Positions 32,814-45,230 of a stretch of DNA of 64,000 nucleotides are shown in pieces. The notes beneath the pieces were generated by a model that worked only from the letters and a program-made list of their open reading frames with translations, did not search any database and was not told the origin of the DNA. Where the stretch lies: the NCBI RefSeq assembly GCF_025024155.1, contig NW_026251770.1, positions 124,001 through 188,000 of the forward strand, given 5' to 3'. Each line of letters opens with the position of its first letter. Positions within the stretch are counted from its first letter, which is position 1. This DNA is from Gamsiella multidivaricata (taxonomy: Eukaryota > Mortierellomycota > Mortierellomycetes > Mortierellales > Mortierellaceae). The position numbers and the translations under genes were made by a program.

Positions 32814-35495
32814 ATGGCGACCTCAAAACGCAAATCTATGGTCGACACGTCCGACTTCTCCAAAAGAGCCAAACTCTGGTTCACTGAGGGGCTTGATGGT
32901 CTGAGCTCGTATCTCAAGTTGAAACCTTTGGATGTTCTTGGTGCGTCCCAACACTTGACTCGTTTTACCATAATACTTAACTTCGTTGAATCTGTACGAA
33001 GTGACTGATAAACCTTTCACACTTCGGTTTTTCTTTTCCTTTTTTCTTTTTTTTCTTTTTTTTTTTTCTTCTTGAACCTGCAACCAATAGCCATTGAACA
33101 ACAGCGAAAGAAACGGGACTGGGTGGGGGCGTATCCTGGACTCTCTGATCCAAAGGACGGCTACTATGTCAGAGGCGTCCTCCTGAAGTACGACGCGGAT
33201 CAGGAACAGCTCACGCAAGGCCGTCTCGGCGCTGCGCCTACGCCATATTTCCCCAGAAATGGGCCCGATGCCTTGGTAGAGGAGGGCAAGCCTTATCAGT
33301 TGGGGCCATACACAAAAATACCTGCGTTTACGATACCGGATTTTCGGGAACGGCCCCCAACACGATCACGGTCGCCACCTTCAGCTTATGGTCGTCCCTC
33401 GCAGTCATACAGGACACCCTCGCCCTCGGATGAATCAACTTACCAACCATTGGCGTATCGAACTCAGCACTCGCAGTCGTCGTCGCGGCTCGGAGGACTT
33501 TTTCATAACAGATATGAGCAGAGCTCACTTTTGCGGGCTCGGCCACGGATCTATGCAAGCAAAGCCCAGCGGACGACTTCATTGCTCCAAAGCAAGGTAA
33601 CAAAATGCGCTGTGGGATTGATTGGAAATTGGCAGCACGTGCATGTACTGATTATTTCCAACGATGCGTATGAACCATTTCTCAATAGTATAACAAGGAT
33701 GAATCCATCGCGCGTCAACGTCTCTTTGAGCGCCACAGTCAGAGCCATCTTAAGCCTGAACAAAGTAAGAATCGGCTGCAGATTGTAAACTCGATCTGAT
33801 CTTAGGATGGAACTGGTTGTGCTAACCATAAATTGAATATTACCCATGTAGATCGCCTCAAAGCTGCACTGGATGCGACAATTGGTGCCCTGAGATCAGA
33901 TAGAGAGAGCTATGCAGGCTCCAGAAAGAGCTCAACTCCATCCATTGAGGAACAAGTGGCTGAACAGCGCAGGATTAGAGCGTATAACCAATCGAGCGAT
34001 AAGGAAGATTGGGATTTTGAGCGGAACATAGTGCCACGGCAGGCTGCCTGGCTGCGGACAAAGGTATCTAAACGCGGCAGACCCCATGATCATTCAGGAA
34101 CAGATGACGACCTTTTTCATCGTTCACGAAACTACGATACTGATAACTTTTTTCTGATATTTTATTTTGGTTGTGCGAATAGTACCAAGGAGATAAGGAA
34201 CCAACATGGCTCAGGAACGTCAGGAACCTAATCAACAGGAATCTGCCAAGGTAGATTTTTTGACATTTCATGGATATGAAGCTGGATGCGACGAGTTTTT
34301 GGATATTAACAACTGCATTGCATTTCCTTCTTAACTCCAGCATCGAGCAGCAACCGAAGCCACAGAATTATCAGGCAATAGTGAACAAGCATGAGCTCAT
34401 TGAGAAGGAGGTAATATAGGAGCCAGATGTTTTCTTGCGACTGAACGAGTGTTTGCATCCATTGCTAATAATTTGTTGCATTAACATTTCTGTAAAATAG
34501 TTGGCCGCGCGAAAGAAGTCATCGCAACCTCCGTTCAAACCGATCACCCAGCAGGATGAAGAAAAGGTACGTGCTCCTGCCTTTTTTTCATCTCATCCTG
34601 CAAACATGCACTGTTTAACATATTAAACCCATTATGGACTACAATGAAAACTCAACTGGAACAACAATAGATCGAAGACGCACTGGCAGATGGATATGGC
34701 GTGGTGGCGGAAGGGTTCAATGTTTCTCTGTTGAAAAAAGACATTCATACCCTTCGGCCTGGAGAATGGCTGAACGACGAAGTCATCAACTTTTACGGAA
34801 ACCTGATCATGGCAAGGAGTAAAGAGTCAACAACGCTGCCCAAGGTCCATGTCTTCAGCACATTCTTTTACAAGACATTGAGCGAGAATGGATACGAAAA
34901 GGTCAGGCGGTGGACAAAGAAGGTTAGTCGGCGAAACCTGGAAGTAGAATGGAGTGTGTAATGCGTGGGCATATGAACTAAACCATGGTTTCTTCTTCAA
35001 ATATTGTTTCTCAGGTCAAGATCTTTGAAATGGACTATGTGCTACTCCCCATTCACCACTCGGGCAATCATTGGACGACGGTGGTAATTGACATGAAGAA
35101 CAAGACAATAGAGTACTACGACTCACTTCTCGGAAACAATCCTAAGTGCTTCCTGGTAACAATTTCCCCTGTATTTTTTTTTTAACCTGACCATGAGACG
35201 TCCACTAAGGAAGTAAGGTTGATTTATATTGCGTTGCATGTCCCAATAGATTTTGCGTAATTATTTGGAACAAGAATCACAGGACAAACTGAAGAAGCCG
35301 TTTGATGATAGCGGATGGGAGAACAAGTGCCCCAAGGACATTCCTCGACAAAAAAACGGTTTCGATTGTGGAGTCTTTACATGCACATTCATAGAGTTCA
35401 AGAGTCGTGGTGTGGATGATCTGGCTTTTTCGCAAAACGACATGCCCAGTCTCCGAAAGAGGATCGCTCTGAGTATAATAAACAAGAGCCTTTGA
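32814..35495 (+). CDS. Ulp1/SENP-type SUMO protease (C48 cysteine peptidase)
   Basis: It cleaves SUMO precursors and removes SUMO from proteins, usually at the nuclear envelope or in the nucleus. Ten exons close in phase to 587 residues: 32814-32940, 33091-33596, 33689-33764, 33852-34063, 34183-34250, 34341-34410, 34501-34566, 34671-34922, 35015-35155, 35250-35495. The N-terminal 370 residues are basic, Ser/Pro/Arg-rich and poorly conserved, as usual. The catalytic domain starts near residue 385 with [20 protein letters not shown] followed by DEVINFY. The triad and oxyanion residues are visible: His about 478 (GNHWTTVV), Asp about 495 (YYDSL), Gln about 540 and Cys about 546 ([12 protein letters not shown]). 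The domain is complete, so activity is expected. Its 3' end is about 130 bases from that of VTA1. Confidence 0.93.
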
Positions 35496-35627
35496 AACCG
35501 CCCCGAGACGAAGGGACCTCATTGGCGAACGGAACATTGAACTTGGTACGAGTGACATATAGTCATCTGGCATTTTATTGTTTGTTATGGTAGGGCTATC
35601 GTGAACGCGCCATAAGAGATAGATACG

Positions 35628-37319
35628 TTAGTTACAGCTGCCATTCTGGTCATCATAATACACATCGGAATGAAACAGAGGTGGGGAAAACGTACTCTGA
35701 GGAGTGCCAACGCTTTTTCAAGATTGTCGATGGCAGTTGGGACGTCATCGTATGTCAATGCAGACACGGTCCACTTGCAGTGCTTCTGCACCTGTGCGCT
35801 AACTGTTGGGTCCAGAACCATGGGCACAGGGGCGTACGACTGCGGTGATGGCGTCTGTTGAGGCTGCTGATATGGGGCAGAAGGTGAGCTGAATCCAGCT
35901 TGTGGATAAGGTGTCTGCATAGGTGTAGGGGCAGGTGCAGGAGCCGGCGATGGTTCCACAGAGTGCTGATAAGGAATATTGTTGTTGATATTACTGGCGC
36001 CATATCCGTACTGTGCGTTAGGTCCAGGGGAGGCGGGATTCAATGGGGTTGGTGCGTAACCTGAATTGGGTTTCTGTGACGAGACGGCAGGTGGGATATA
36101 TGTCGAAGGAGGCTGAACGGGGATAATAGGTGCGCCTGCTGGGCTCTGGAAGTTCTGGCCTTGATTCAAGCTGGGACTGACAGCAGGCTGACTCCAACTG
36201 TTGCTAATCGAGTCATTAAATGAGTTACCATTCGTGCTCGATGGTCCGAGAGGTGGTGAAGGAAAGTTGGAGATCGTTGGAAAGCCTGGTCCACTGCTGA
36301 CGGTCGGTTGAGGGGTGACGGAGGGGTTCGAGTGAGCAATATGGGCGGGCGAAAATGTCCCGCTGCTAATATTACTGTCCACTCCCGTTGCAGCAGCCTC
36401 GTTATCCAATGAATCTAATCCTGCTTGAGCTACATCTGCAGATGTCAGGGTTGGTTCCTGAGGCTTGTTGGCCCCTGGAGGAGGAGTGGGTTGGCGACCG
36501 TCCCTAATGGCCTTGACAATCTCCGCAGCCCTCCATTTTGAATACTTGATCTTTTCCTCAACTTCGGCATCAATGTCGCCAAAGACTTTGAGAAGCTCCA
36601 AGAAGTTGGCCGCTGCCACAAAGTTCTTGGCTGTTTTCCTATTAAATGTGGAGGTCAGGAAACAGTGCGTCAGCCTAATCGCGATTACGATCGGTCTCTA
36701 GTAGCTATACCATGACATCCTGCAAAAAAACTTACTGCGATCCCTGACCAGCGCGGTCTTCATCGTCAGCCTTGCTGAAAATCTTTAATGCAAAATTTTC
36801 AATGTGGGCGTATCCAACCAGATCATTTGAGATGGCCTCGTTATCGCCGATATCCTTCCGTTGCTATGATGAAAGAAGTGATTATCGCTTAAATAGTCAA
36901 TGGATTGGACCCTGCTTTGCTTTCCACGCACAAACAAAACGCTGTTCAGTCGAACTCATATTGCCGATGGACATAAAAACAGCGTTGTTGTTTCCGCTAA
37001 CCTTCTCAAGTGTATCCAAAAGCTTCACAACGAACACCCTGTTGCTGTTGTCCTGGCCTGCTTTTGGAATAGCGAGCTTGGCAGCGTAATAGTTAGCTAC
37101 AAGAAGCGGATAATATATTGAGAGAAGAGCTATTCCGTTAGAAGCTCTGGAGATGCGCTCGACGAATGGCATATGAGCACCAGTCAATCAGTCCACGAAC
37201 GCGTGCTCAAGGCAAGTACCATAGTAAGAAACCACTGGGTCCCGCTCCTGCAGCTGCGCGGCACGCTGTAAGTATGGAGCGATGGTCTTGAGGCCTTCAG
37301 GCACGTCGGCAGCTGACAT
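35628..37319 (-). CDS. VTA1: ESCRT-associated Vta1 (LIP5) homologue
   Basis: Vta1 binds and activates the Vps4 ATPase that disassembles ESCRT-III on endosomes. Five exons (37319-37220, 37096-37002, 36863-36736, 36638-35696, 35645-35628) give 427 residues. The N-terminal MIT-like part reads GLKTIAPYLQRAAQLQERDP then VVSYY, followed by DIGDNEAISNDLVGYAHIEN, FALKIFSKADDEDRAG and FLELLKVFGDIDAEVEEKIK, all family blocks. A Pro/Gln/Ser-rich linker of about 200 residues joins it to the C-terminal Vps4-binding helices (CKWTVSALTYDDVPTAIDNL then EKALALL). The last exon of 18 bases is the least certain; reading through the intron would end at 35585 instead. All domains are intact. Confidence 0.92.
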
Positions 37320-38500
37320 GATGAATGTGTCTGTGTAAAAGGGGGTTGGGATGATTAGGATGCAAGGATGTTAATGATTATCGAGACGGACAGGAGAGTT
37401 AGAGAGTTAGAGCAGAAAGTCGTCACCCTGTCGCGAGTGAGCATGGGAGGAAATACATGTTGTGGAAGGAAATAACAAAGATCAGCGCGGCGTGTTCTAT
37501 ACTTGACACGTTATTATTTGTTGTTGGTGGATAATAATGCCAAGGAGTTTGACTTCTCCGTAGAATAGATATTCAGAGACAGCGATCCTGTGGGAGAACG
37601 TCTTTCTATCTGCCAACTCGGCAGACGTCCAGATTGTGCCACCCGTACTGCCATGCTAAGCTCAAAGAGAAGGCGCTTCGGGTCTTTGTTCCTGAGCTGT
37701 AAAAAAAGAAAAAAGAGAAAAGAAAAACGTTGGTAGTCTATTTAATGTTTCATGGGTGCCCCATTGGTCGCGGAAAGGCCTGAAGCAGATTCGCTGTCGC
37801 ACATCGCTTTTGTTTACAACTTCGTTTAGAAGGCAACGACGCGTCGTGGCAACGGCTGTATTTATTTTCTTCTCTCACCTAAACAGTGCTAAGTCTGAAC
37901 TGGTAGACTTCTGCGTTCTCATCAAAGCTAACATCGAGCTTGAGCAGCTTCTGAGAAGCATTTACAAGGTCTTTAAAGAACTTCCTGTCCTTCGCGTAGC
38001 CTCGTTCCATTTACAGAACTTCCTGTTCTTATTCAGGGCCATATCCGCGGGCAACGCCACTAAAGGCCCGACGCCCTGTTTTTAAACTACTTGTGGTCTG
38101 ATCACAACTGGAGAAAAGGACAAAAGTGAGGTAGATAAGGAATTGATACAATATGAAGCATTTTATCGCCTCTGTTCGGGTTGTAACGAAAAGAAGAGAT
38201 GAATGCCACGGTTGAAGGACTCAGTTCTGCGCTTAGCCGATATTATTAGAATTTGATGTGCGCCATCGTGGGTACAAAAAAGAACGTGTAACGAGGACGT
38301 GGGTGTTTGTGTTTAAAAGACTATCCCCGAGCTGCAGGCGACGGACCAATCTGTCGGCGTGCATTTAACGCATAATTGCTCGATGATGATGAACGCAGCA
38401 CACAACAATCTGAATACGATGATAGTAATGAGTTTATGAGTTTATGATTTTATATATGTCTGTATGTAAGAAATAAATGACTACGTAGTATGATTGATGT
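37320..38500. other. Intergenic region between VTA1 and chitin deacetylase
   Basis: This covers 1.2 kb with no supportable gene. One frame at 37756-38085 is open for 109 codons but has no recognisable features. The right end has TTTATATATG and AATAAA-like sequence on the + strand only. Confidence 0.45.
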
Positions 38501-39871
38501 CTACTTGGTGCAGGTGGTAGGGGTGGTGGCGGCAGCAGGACCAATGTACTTGTACCAGTTCCTAGGATCCTCTTCACCTAAGCAAGTGGCAACAGGGACG
38601 ATCTTGTAGCCCAGGTTCTTAATGTAGTTGATGGACCACGGAGTCATCAAACGGACAGTACGCATATAGGTATCGTGCATCAGCTGCATGTGCGTGGCAC
38701 CCTTGGGCGATGCGTCCACAACCGAGGTAACCTGCTTCATCTCGGTCTGCATCATCTGCTCATCGGTCGTCTTGTGTGGGGTGTTGTTATCGTCAAAGTC
38801 GGCATCCGTAGTAGCAATATCCCAGGTGGTAATGGCATAGCCCAAATCCTTCAGCACCTTCTGCACCTTGACATCGCCAGCGCTGCCTGGGCTGAAGGTA
38901 CCGTCACCAAAGGGAGGGCGCATGTAGCGGGGCACAACACCGAGGACGTCCTGGAAGGCCTGTTCGAGACGGGTCATCTCGGTGTTGATCTGGACTTCGC
39001 TGAGGGTCGTTAGATGAGGATGAGACCAGGTGTGAGAGGCGATCTGGTGGCCAGATTGGAAGGCACGCTTGAGGATTGATTGGATGGCAGGATCGTAGAT
39101 GCAACCGTCGTTATTGCCGTTGACGAAGAAGGTCACCTTGAGATTCTCCTTGTCGAGCATATCGAGGAGCTCGTGTGTGTACTATGATCGAAGATTAACA
39201 GGATTGTCGGTAACATATGTATTCCGAGGAGAAAGAAAAATATTAGTGCATGCCGCTGAGAGCTTTTCGTTTTAGGTAGAAGGCCAGAAATCTGTCTTCA
39301 AATGGAGCGAATGTAATAAAAATAGGAGCGAGTGGACAATTAACTTTTCTTGAGCAAAAAATGCTCTCGCTCAATCGATAGTGCTGATTCTGGCCTTGTT
39401 TCCCGGGTAATAAATAAAGAGCCAGTTCCTGGTAACAAATCAAAAACCACAACCAATATGAAACATAAGGACTGTAGGAGGACTTACAGCGGATGGACCG
39501 TCATCGTATGAGATGGAAAAGGTGCCAGGGGTCTTGCAGGTCGTGTAGACCATGCCAGCAACACCAACAGGCGCAGGGGCAGTGCCGGTCAAGGTATAAT
39601 AGGGGAAGAGAGTTCCGTTGATCATGGTACCATTCTGACCAGGAACGGTCACTCCGCCCGAAGGCGAGGGGGTAGGTGCGCCGCTGGAGGTTGTAGGCGT
39701 CAAGGTGGAATTGTTGGACTTGTTGTCGCTCGAACTATTGTTGCTGTTTTTGTTATGAACGCCGAAGTAGATGCCGATAGCGATACCGGCAACGATAACG
39801 AGGGACACGGCGGCAATCAAGACCTTGTTCTTGGTCTGCATTGGCCTTTTTTCAGATGTAGCGGCTGTCAT
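38501..39871 (-). CDS. Membrane-anchored chitin deacetylase-like protein (CE4)
   Basis: CE4 enzymes remove acetyl groups from chitin to make chitosan in the wall. Two exons (39871-39488 and 39181-38501) give 354 residues. A single hydrophobic helix at about residues 16-37 after a basic start makes it a type II membrane protein. A Ser/Thr/Asn-rich stalk follows to about residue 80. The NodB-type domain has motif 1 as SISYDDGPSA (Tyr in place of the usual Phe), motif 2 as SHTWSHPHL, motif 3 as RPPFGDG, the Trp/Asp motif 4 around TTWDIATTDADFDD, and motif 5 as LMHDT. The metal Asp and both His are present. The intron splits motif 1 from the rest. Most fungal members have a cleaved signal peptide or GPI anchor instead, so the anchor type is notable. 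Confidence 0.9.
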
Positions 39872-41426
39872 TTTTCGTAGTGATTATATGAGCTGTGGAA
39901 ATGGAGGGTGTGTATGATTCGGGCTGGAGGATATTTCGAAAGAAGAGCTGGGGTATTTAAAGGGAAGGAGGTGCGTAAAGCGGGAAGGGGATCGTGGTGG
40001 TGGTGGATGTATTTTTGGACAAAGTCGCGGTTGTTTACTGCACAGATGGGCGCCTGTTTTTTTGTTGTTGTTGTTGTTGTTGCTGTTTGACGGTGGCAAT
40101 GCCAGGCAGTGAAGATCGTTACGGAGGGAGTGAGACGGGAAGCTGTTAATGCGTAGGCGGTGATACGCAGGGAAGGGACAGCACACGGAAGTGGCTGCAA
40201 CGGAAGTGACTAGGGGGGAGGGGAAAGGGATTGAGGAGGACAGGAAGACGAAGGTTAAAAGAAAAAAACACGTTGGCGGTACCTGATCTCATGCTTAAAT
40301 ATGCTGGGGGGACACACCCCTGCAAATCCCTACGACCCCTTGTAATCTCCTGTAAAGTCGCAGCAGCTCGGAGAACCTCTCGATGGCAACAACTGTTCTG
40401 AGCAATGGACAGGATGGACAGGTTGTCCAGGAGTACATTAGAACTTACGCATCGGGCTAACATCCAATCTCAAACAAGTCCAAATGAATGTTTATTTTTA
40501 ACCGCTTCTGGACAGAATCGGCAAAAAAAATCCAGGCACAGTTCTGCATAAAGAAGTCAGGGCGGTCTGGCCTCACACCTCACGTTCCACCTTACCATCG
40601 TTTCCCAGGAAATAGGAATGAAAACTGCATATTCAAGTCGTCAGGAGGGATGCCGCCTCTTACCCGGATTTCGCACTTTCACTCTCACTCCAATTCCCCG
40701 GTTTTTGATGCTCATCATCATCCTCTCGCTTTCTCATCCAAAAGTAGGTCTTTACCGGAAGATGGTCCATTAATGTTCGGAATCTGCTCTATAACTTTAA
40801 ATTGCTCCGAGCCTGCGCCATGGCAAAACATTCTCTTGAGAAGGGCTTCATGAATAGGGCAAGGAACGCAGCTTCTACAGCGTGTAGAAAATGCTTCCTC
40901 AATTGCAGTGTCATATCCACCCACACCCTTGAACAGACTACCCGCGGCTTACGCGCCTCTTATGCTGTGCCGATAGTAGCGATGTGGCGGTAGCATGGTA
41001 CGTAGGATGAGGGGTGGAAAATAGGGCGACTAAAAATACCCGGTAACAAACAAACACAGACTCAAGATTTGTTAACTCTCAGCCATGTGTGCCGCTCTCA
41101 ATATCGTATACATATGCAGCATACTGAAGAGCATGAATTTAGTGAGACGGCAGTGTTGCATCTCGCTCTGAGGTGCATCTCATGGATTACGCCCTTGTCA
41201 TTACATGTCCTTGAAAACGCGCATTTTCTGCATACGTAGACGAAACCCCGGATGCAGTTGATGAGCAAGTGTGTTTATTGACTGATACATTGAAGGCCAT
41301 TGGAAAGCTAACCTTGAAGGCAATAGATTTGACCAGCAAATGTTCTCTTACAACCTATAGTTGAAATGTTAGAATAAAGAGCACTGAAACAACTTTTCCA
41401 TATCTTACCATAATCCCCATTTCACT
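39872..41426. other. Promoter of the chitin deacetylase and long intergenic region
   Basis: No gene can be supported. Next to the gene there is a GTT repeat near 40060-40082. Open frames near 40488-40853 have no recognisable domain and overlap others on the opposite strand. Confidence 0.4.
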
Positions 41427-41750
41427 TTAGGAGCGCCCATGGCATCGTCCTTGGATGTCGAGAGCTTGAAGATGACTCCAGTGCTTACTAACTGGCGGTG
41501 GTAGTGGCGCTGGTAGCACTAAAGCCGGAGGTAGATCGGGAAAAGGTGCCAGACAGGCGCGGTTGGGATCCATGAGGGCCGAGGCCTCTGCAATTGAGAT
41601 TGCCACAGCGGGGTGCGAATCCCGGGGTTTGGTAACATATCCGCACTGGAACGACGGGCAATCTAAATTGATACATTCAACTGTGCCGTGGACGCTCACC
41701 ACCTTGATCTTGTCCTTTACGACTCGACGAGACCGGGCTTGACGGACCAA
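41427..41750 (-). pseudogene. Possible fragment of a Sir2-like (sirtuin) gene
   Basis: One frame contains IKVVSVHGTVECINLDCPS then FQCGYV. This resembles the sirtuin segment in which the catalytic His (HG) is followed by the first pair of zinc cysteines. No Rossmann motifs (GAGIS, TQNID) are visible upstream and no second Cys pair downstream. The frame ends in Pro-rich sequence. It could be a decayed sirtuin, an exon of an unrecognised gene, or chance. Confidence 0.3.
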
Positions 41751-42129
41751 GTGGAATCAAAAGATACATGTCTTGGACGAACGATATTCATCGGTCATGG
41801 CAATGGTGCAGTATCTCCTATGATCCCCTCGCATCCTCCCGCCGCCCCTCTTTGGATGACCTCCCAAGCACAACCCCACACCGGTGTCAGCCTCACCTAT
41901 TAACAGGGTAGACCACGCCTCAGGCGCCGTCTTTGGGCAGCAGTCCACGTGCCGGACGTCATTTGAATTCGATACGGATGGAATGTGGTGGCGGTTACAA
42001 CGTGCGCACCAACCATCTTCCGAAGAAACTGGAGATACCGGCGCTGATGCGGCTGTTTATGCAGTAGAGGATGCTAATATCGACGGCGCTGGCGATTATG
42101 CCAAAGCGGCTTCTACAACAGTGTAAGGG

Positions 42130-43197
42130 ACCACGTTAGTTCCAGCTCCCTAATGGATATAAAAGCTATTACAAAAAATAAAATAAATGAACCCACTCTT
42201 ATGCTCCTCGAGTGCATGCTGTCGCACGTAAGATCGTTCCTTAGCACAGAGCTTAGTCCGTGCGCGTGCTGTTCGGAGTTGCTGCGTATGAAGCTCCTTT
42301 TGGCGAACTGAGAAGGACTCGAACACCTGAAGGATATCACGGACACCTTTCCGAGCGTCATAGGCCGCATCGATTTCCTTGATAGTCACTGCCTCCGTAA
42401 GCAAGTTCTCTCGTTTGGGTGTTTCCTGGTGCACTACTTGGATATTTTTGTTTTCTTGCTGGCTCGAACGCCTCTCCTGCTTCTTGGCTATCCTTCGTAT
42501 GTAGGAGATGTCGTCCACCTGGCGCGCGGTCATCCTGTTGGATTTGGGCAGCTTCATAGCCTGGGTGCCCGTCATTCTTGAGTAAAAGGCTGAGAGGTAC
42601 TCCTGATATCGGCACCTTTCTCCTCCAGAGACTCGTCGATACCTTCAATATCCATATACTCATCTTCATGACATTTGCCGTGGGAGGTCTTGGAGATAGA
42701 GATTGCCTGATGGGTATGAGGATGAGATATTGACTGGTCTGGAGGTACGGATCAATACTGTGAAAAAAAAACCAATGGTACAGGTGGCATTGGTATGTGC
42801 GGGAAAGAGATAAATGTTGATTTTTAAGAGATTGGAGAGATGGAAGAGCATCGCACGGCTCCTTTCGGGGATGCGGATGGTTGCGAGGGAAGAGTCGCTG
42901 GAGGTAAGGTTGAAGATGTGTGGACATGATGCACTGCTCTTTACAGTATAGTTATGTGCTATTGAAGAGTCGGGTGATGGGACGCCTCGACGACCAGGCC
43001 AAGTTGCACTAGCGCGCAGGAGCTTTGTGGACGCTCTCCCCTTCTTCAGACGTATTGCTGTCGGCATTAGCTGCTGCAAGCCGTCGATGCAGAACGGCGT
43101 TCTGGTGGGCGTACTGGGCCTGTCGAGCCTGGGCTTGCAGGACATTCAGGGCTTTCGTATGCCATCCGAGGTCAGGGATAAAAGTTATATTTTGCAT
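42130..43197 (-). CDS. Hypothetical protein gene, exon structure unresolved
   Basis: Two stretches look protein-like in composition. From about 43197 down to 43009 a frame reads as an Ala/Gln-rich helix (WHTKALNVLQAQARQAQYAH) followed by an acidic Ser segment. From about 42575 down to 42150 another frame is strongly charged with long helical potential (VDDISYIRRIAKKQE, FESFSVRQKELHTQQLRTAR), likely a coiled coil. A short acidic stretch (EDEYMDIEGIDESLEEKG) lies near 42630-42670 in a third frame. Introns could join them, but I could not find one set of junctions that is clearly better than others. I do not recognise a family. The ends given are approximate. Confidence 0.4.
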
Positions 43198-43586
43198 TGG
43201 AGCATGGTTCTGTAGGGAAAACTGGAGATGCGTAGGAGAAAGATTGATAAAGTCAAAGTTTTACTCTAGTAAATCAAGATGCATTGCAAGGTTAGGAGCG
43301 ATAGAGAGCTGCTAGAAGGCGCGGATTTTATAGGCATGCATTGCCCAGAACGCGAAGCCTTTTAGATGCAGGAAATGGGGATTGATAGCCCGATATATTT
43401 CCGACTATGATTGAGGCTAGCTCGCGTCAAATCTTTTATTCATGCGCACAGAATAGACTTCCTCAGAGTAATACTCGACATGAATAATAATTAGATCGAA
43501 GCGCAAGGTACGTTCGTCTTAAAAATAATAGATCATTCACGTATTTATTGGTTCCTCATTCATGAACCTCAACACAATGTCTTTTT

Positions 43587-44894
43587 TTACAGCTTGGCCT
43601 TCTTGTCCTTGCCCTCGCCACCAACAGCTCTGCCCAAGACATTGATGCCGTACTGAGGCGTGACCCTCGCAATATCACCCCTGTACGAGTCGTCCTCGAT
43701 CAGCAACATAAATGCGTCTGTAACTGTCTCTACGGCAACCAAAGGAAATTTGGAAAGCACTTCCTTGAGCGGCTCGATGATCTTGGTGGGTGCAAAGCTA
43801 AATTGTCATTCGATGAAATATACACGTTAAAGGTCTACCAACAAAAAAAAAAAAAAAAAAAAAAAAAAAAGCAAATGCCCGCAAGGATAGGCAAGGCTAA
43901 ATATGGGTTTATACCTAGGTGCAATAGCATTGACACGAATGCTTGGGTCAAATTCCTTGAACGACCTCGTAAGTCCGACGACTCCAAACTTTGCAGCCGA
44001 ATACACCGGTGTCAAGGCCTGGGGGTATAATCCGGCAAGTGAGGCCGTGTTGATGATCACGCCTCCACGACCCTGCTTTTGGAGAGCCTGAATACCCAGG
44101 CGCGTGCCCTCGATCACCGCGGACAGATCGATATCGATGACCTTCTTCCAAAGACCCTTCTCATCTTCCCACAGAGGCGCGCTCTCGGCAATGCCAGCGT
44201 TGTTAACGATAATGTCGACGCCTCCAAAGTGCTTCTTTGCGGCGTCGAAGAGGGCGACTTGTTGGTCATATTTGGTCACATCGCATTGGACGAAGAATGC
44301 AACCTCTTCCTTCTTTCTGGAGAGGGGAGAAATGTATAGGCATATAGATAGATGTACAGAGCGTTAAGATATCAATAAGTCGTTGTTCGACCCTGGATTA
44401 ACATTCGCGAAATGGGCCAAGACAGTCTTTTCTCTTACCCCTGGTTCAATTCGTTGGCGAGACGGAGGCCATCATTCTTGTCGATATCTCCGAGAATGAC
44501 CTTGGCTCTGAGAGACACGAGCATGAACATGGCAGAGTCAGTGTTTGAACATCAGGTTAAGAAACAGCAGATCCGTCCAATTGATCACGAAACGCAGGTT
44601 CAAGCGTAAAAAATTGTTGATTAGTTGCCTCGCCAGTTAAAAAGTTAGGAGCCTCTTACCCTTTGCTGACAAGACGCTCTGCAAGTGCTTTGCCCAGGCC
44701 TGAGTTGTCGGAGACGGGAAGAGGATAAGCAATAGCCCCAGCAGGGTTGCAAAGCAAAGCAATGAGTCAATACCACTATCTCACACAAACACCAACAGGT
44801 CCCTGGTGAAAAAAAGTAGTTCTGAGCGGGTCCAGCAATTGCAATTACCAGACGAGGCACCGGTGATGATCGCGACTTTATTCTCAACGTGCAT
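43587..44894 (-). CDS. Short-chain dehydrogenase/reductase (15-PGDH-like classical SDR)
   Basis: An NAD(P)-dependent oxidoreductase. Five exons (44894-44849, 44699-44660, 44507-44439, 44316-43915, 43797-43587) close in phase to 255 residues, the normal classical SDR length. The cofactor motif TGASSGLG is created across intron 1. After it come DID in the second strand (an acidic residue there favours NAD), NNAG, the active-site Ser in NTAS, and YSAAK with the catalytic Tyr and Lys. The overall order, with GLYPQALTPVYSAAK and GLTRSF, is like 15-hydroxyprostaglandin dehydrogenases, but the substrate cannot be told from sequence. No targeting signal is present. The last intron holds a 28-base A run (T on the coding strand). 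Confidence 0.9.
43843..43870. repeat. 28-base A run in the last SDR intron
   Basis: This mononucleotide run reads as poly-T on the gene's strand, lying 45 bases before the 3' splice site, where it may serve as a pyrimidine tract. Confidence 0.9.
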
Positions 44895-45230
44895 TTCGAA
44901 ATGAGTTCGTGGGGAAGGTGTGAGCGGTGAAATGTGAATGGGGAAACAAGAGATGGTAAAGGAGTTATCACTTTAGCCGTCGGGGTTTGTGGAGGAGGTG
45001 CTCAAGCGGGTCACAGCACCCTGCGCCCGATCACATTTTTTAGGTTTTCATTTCCTAGGACTGACCACACAGAGCGTAGGCCGATCCTATCCTCAAGTGT
45101 AGTGCAGTCGCGCTGCATCCAAAAGACCCCAATGATCGCTCTATACATCTCGTACCATTAGTCTTTACCCGCAAGTCGGAAGGAGCAGAGAGATGGTAGT
45201 GGCATATCGTATTCAACGATTGTTATCTAT

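Noticed and set aside
37756..38085. 109-codon frame between VTA1 and the chitin deacetylase gene
   Set aside because: No recognisable feature, no initiation context and no counterpart elsewhere in the window.
40488..40853. 121-codon frame upstream of the chitin deacetylase gene
   Set aside because: No domain. Cys/His residues are scattered and a competing minus-strand frame overlaps.
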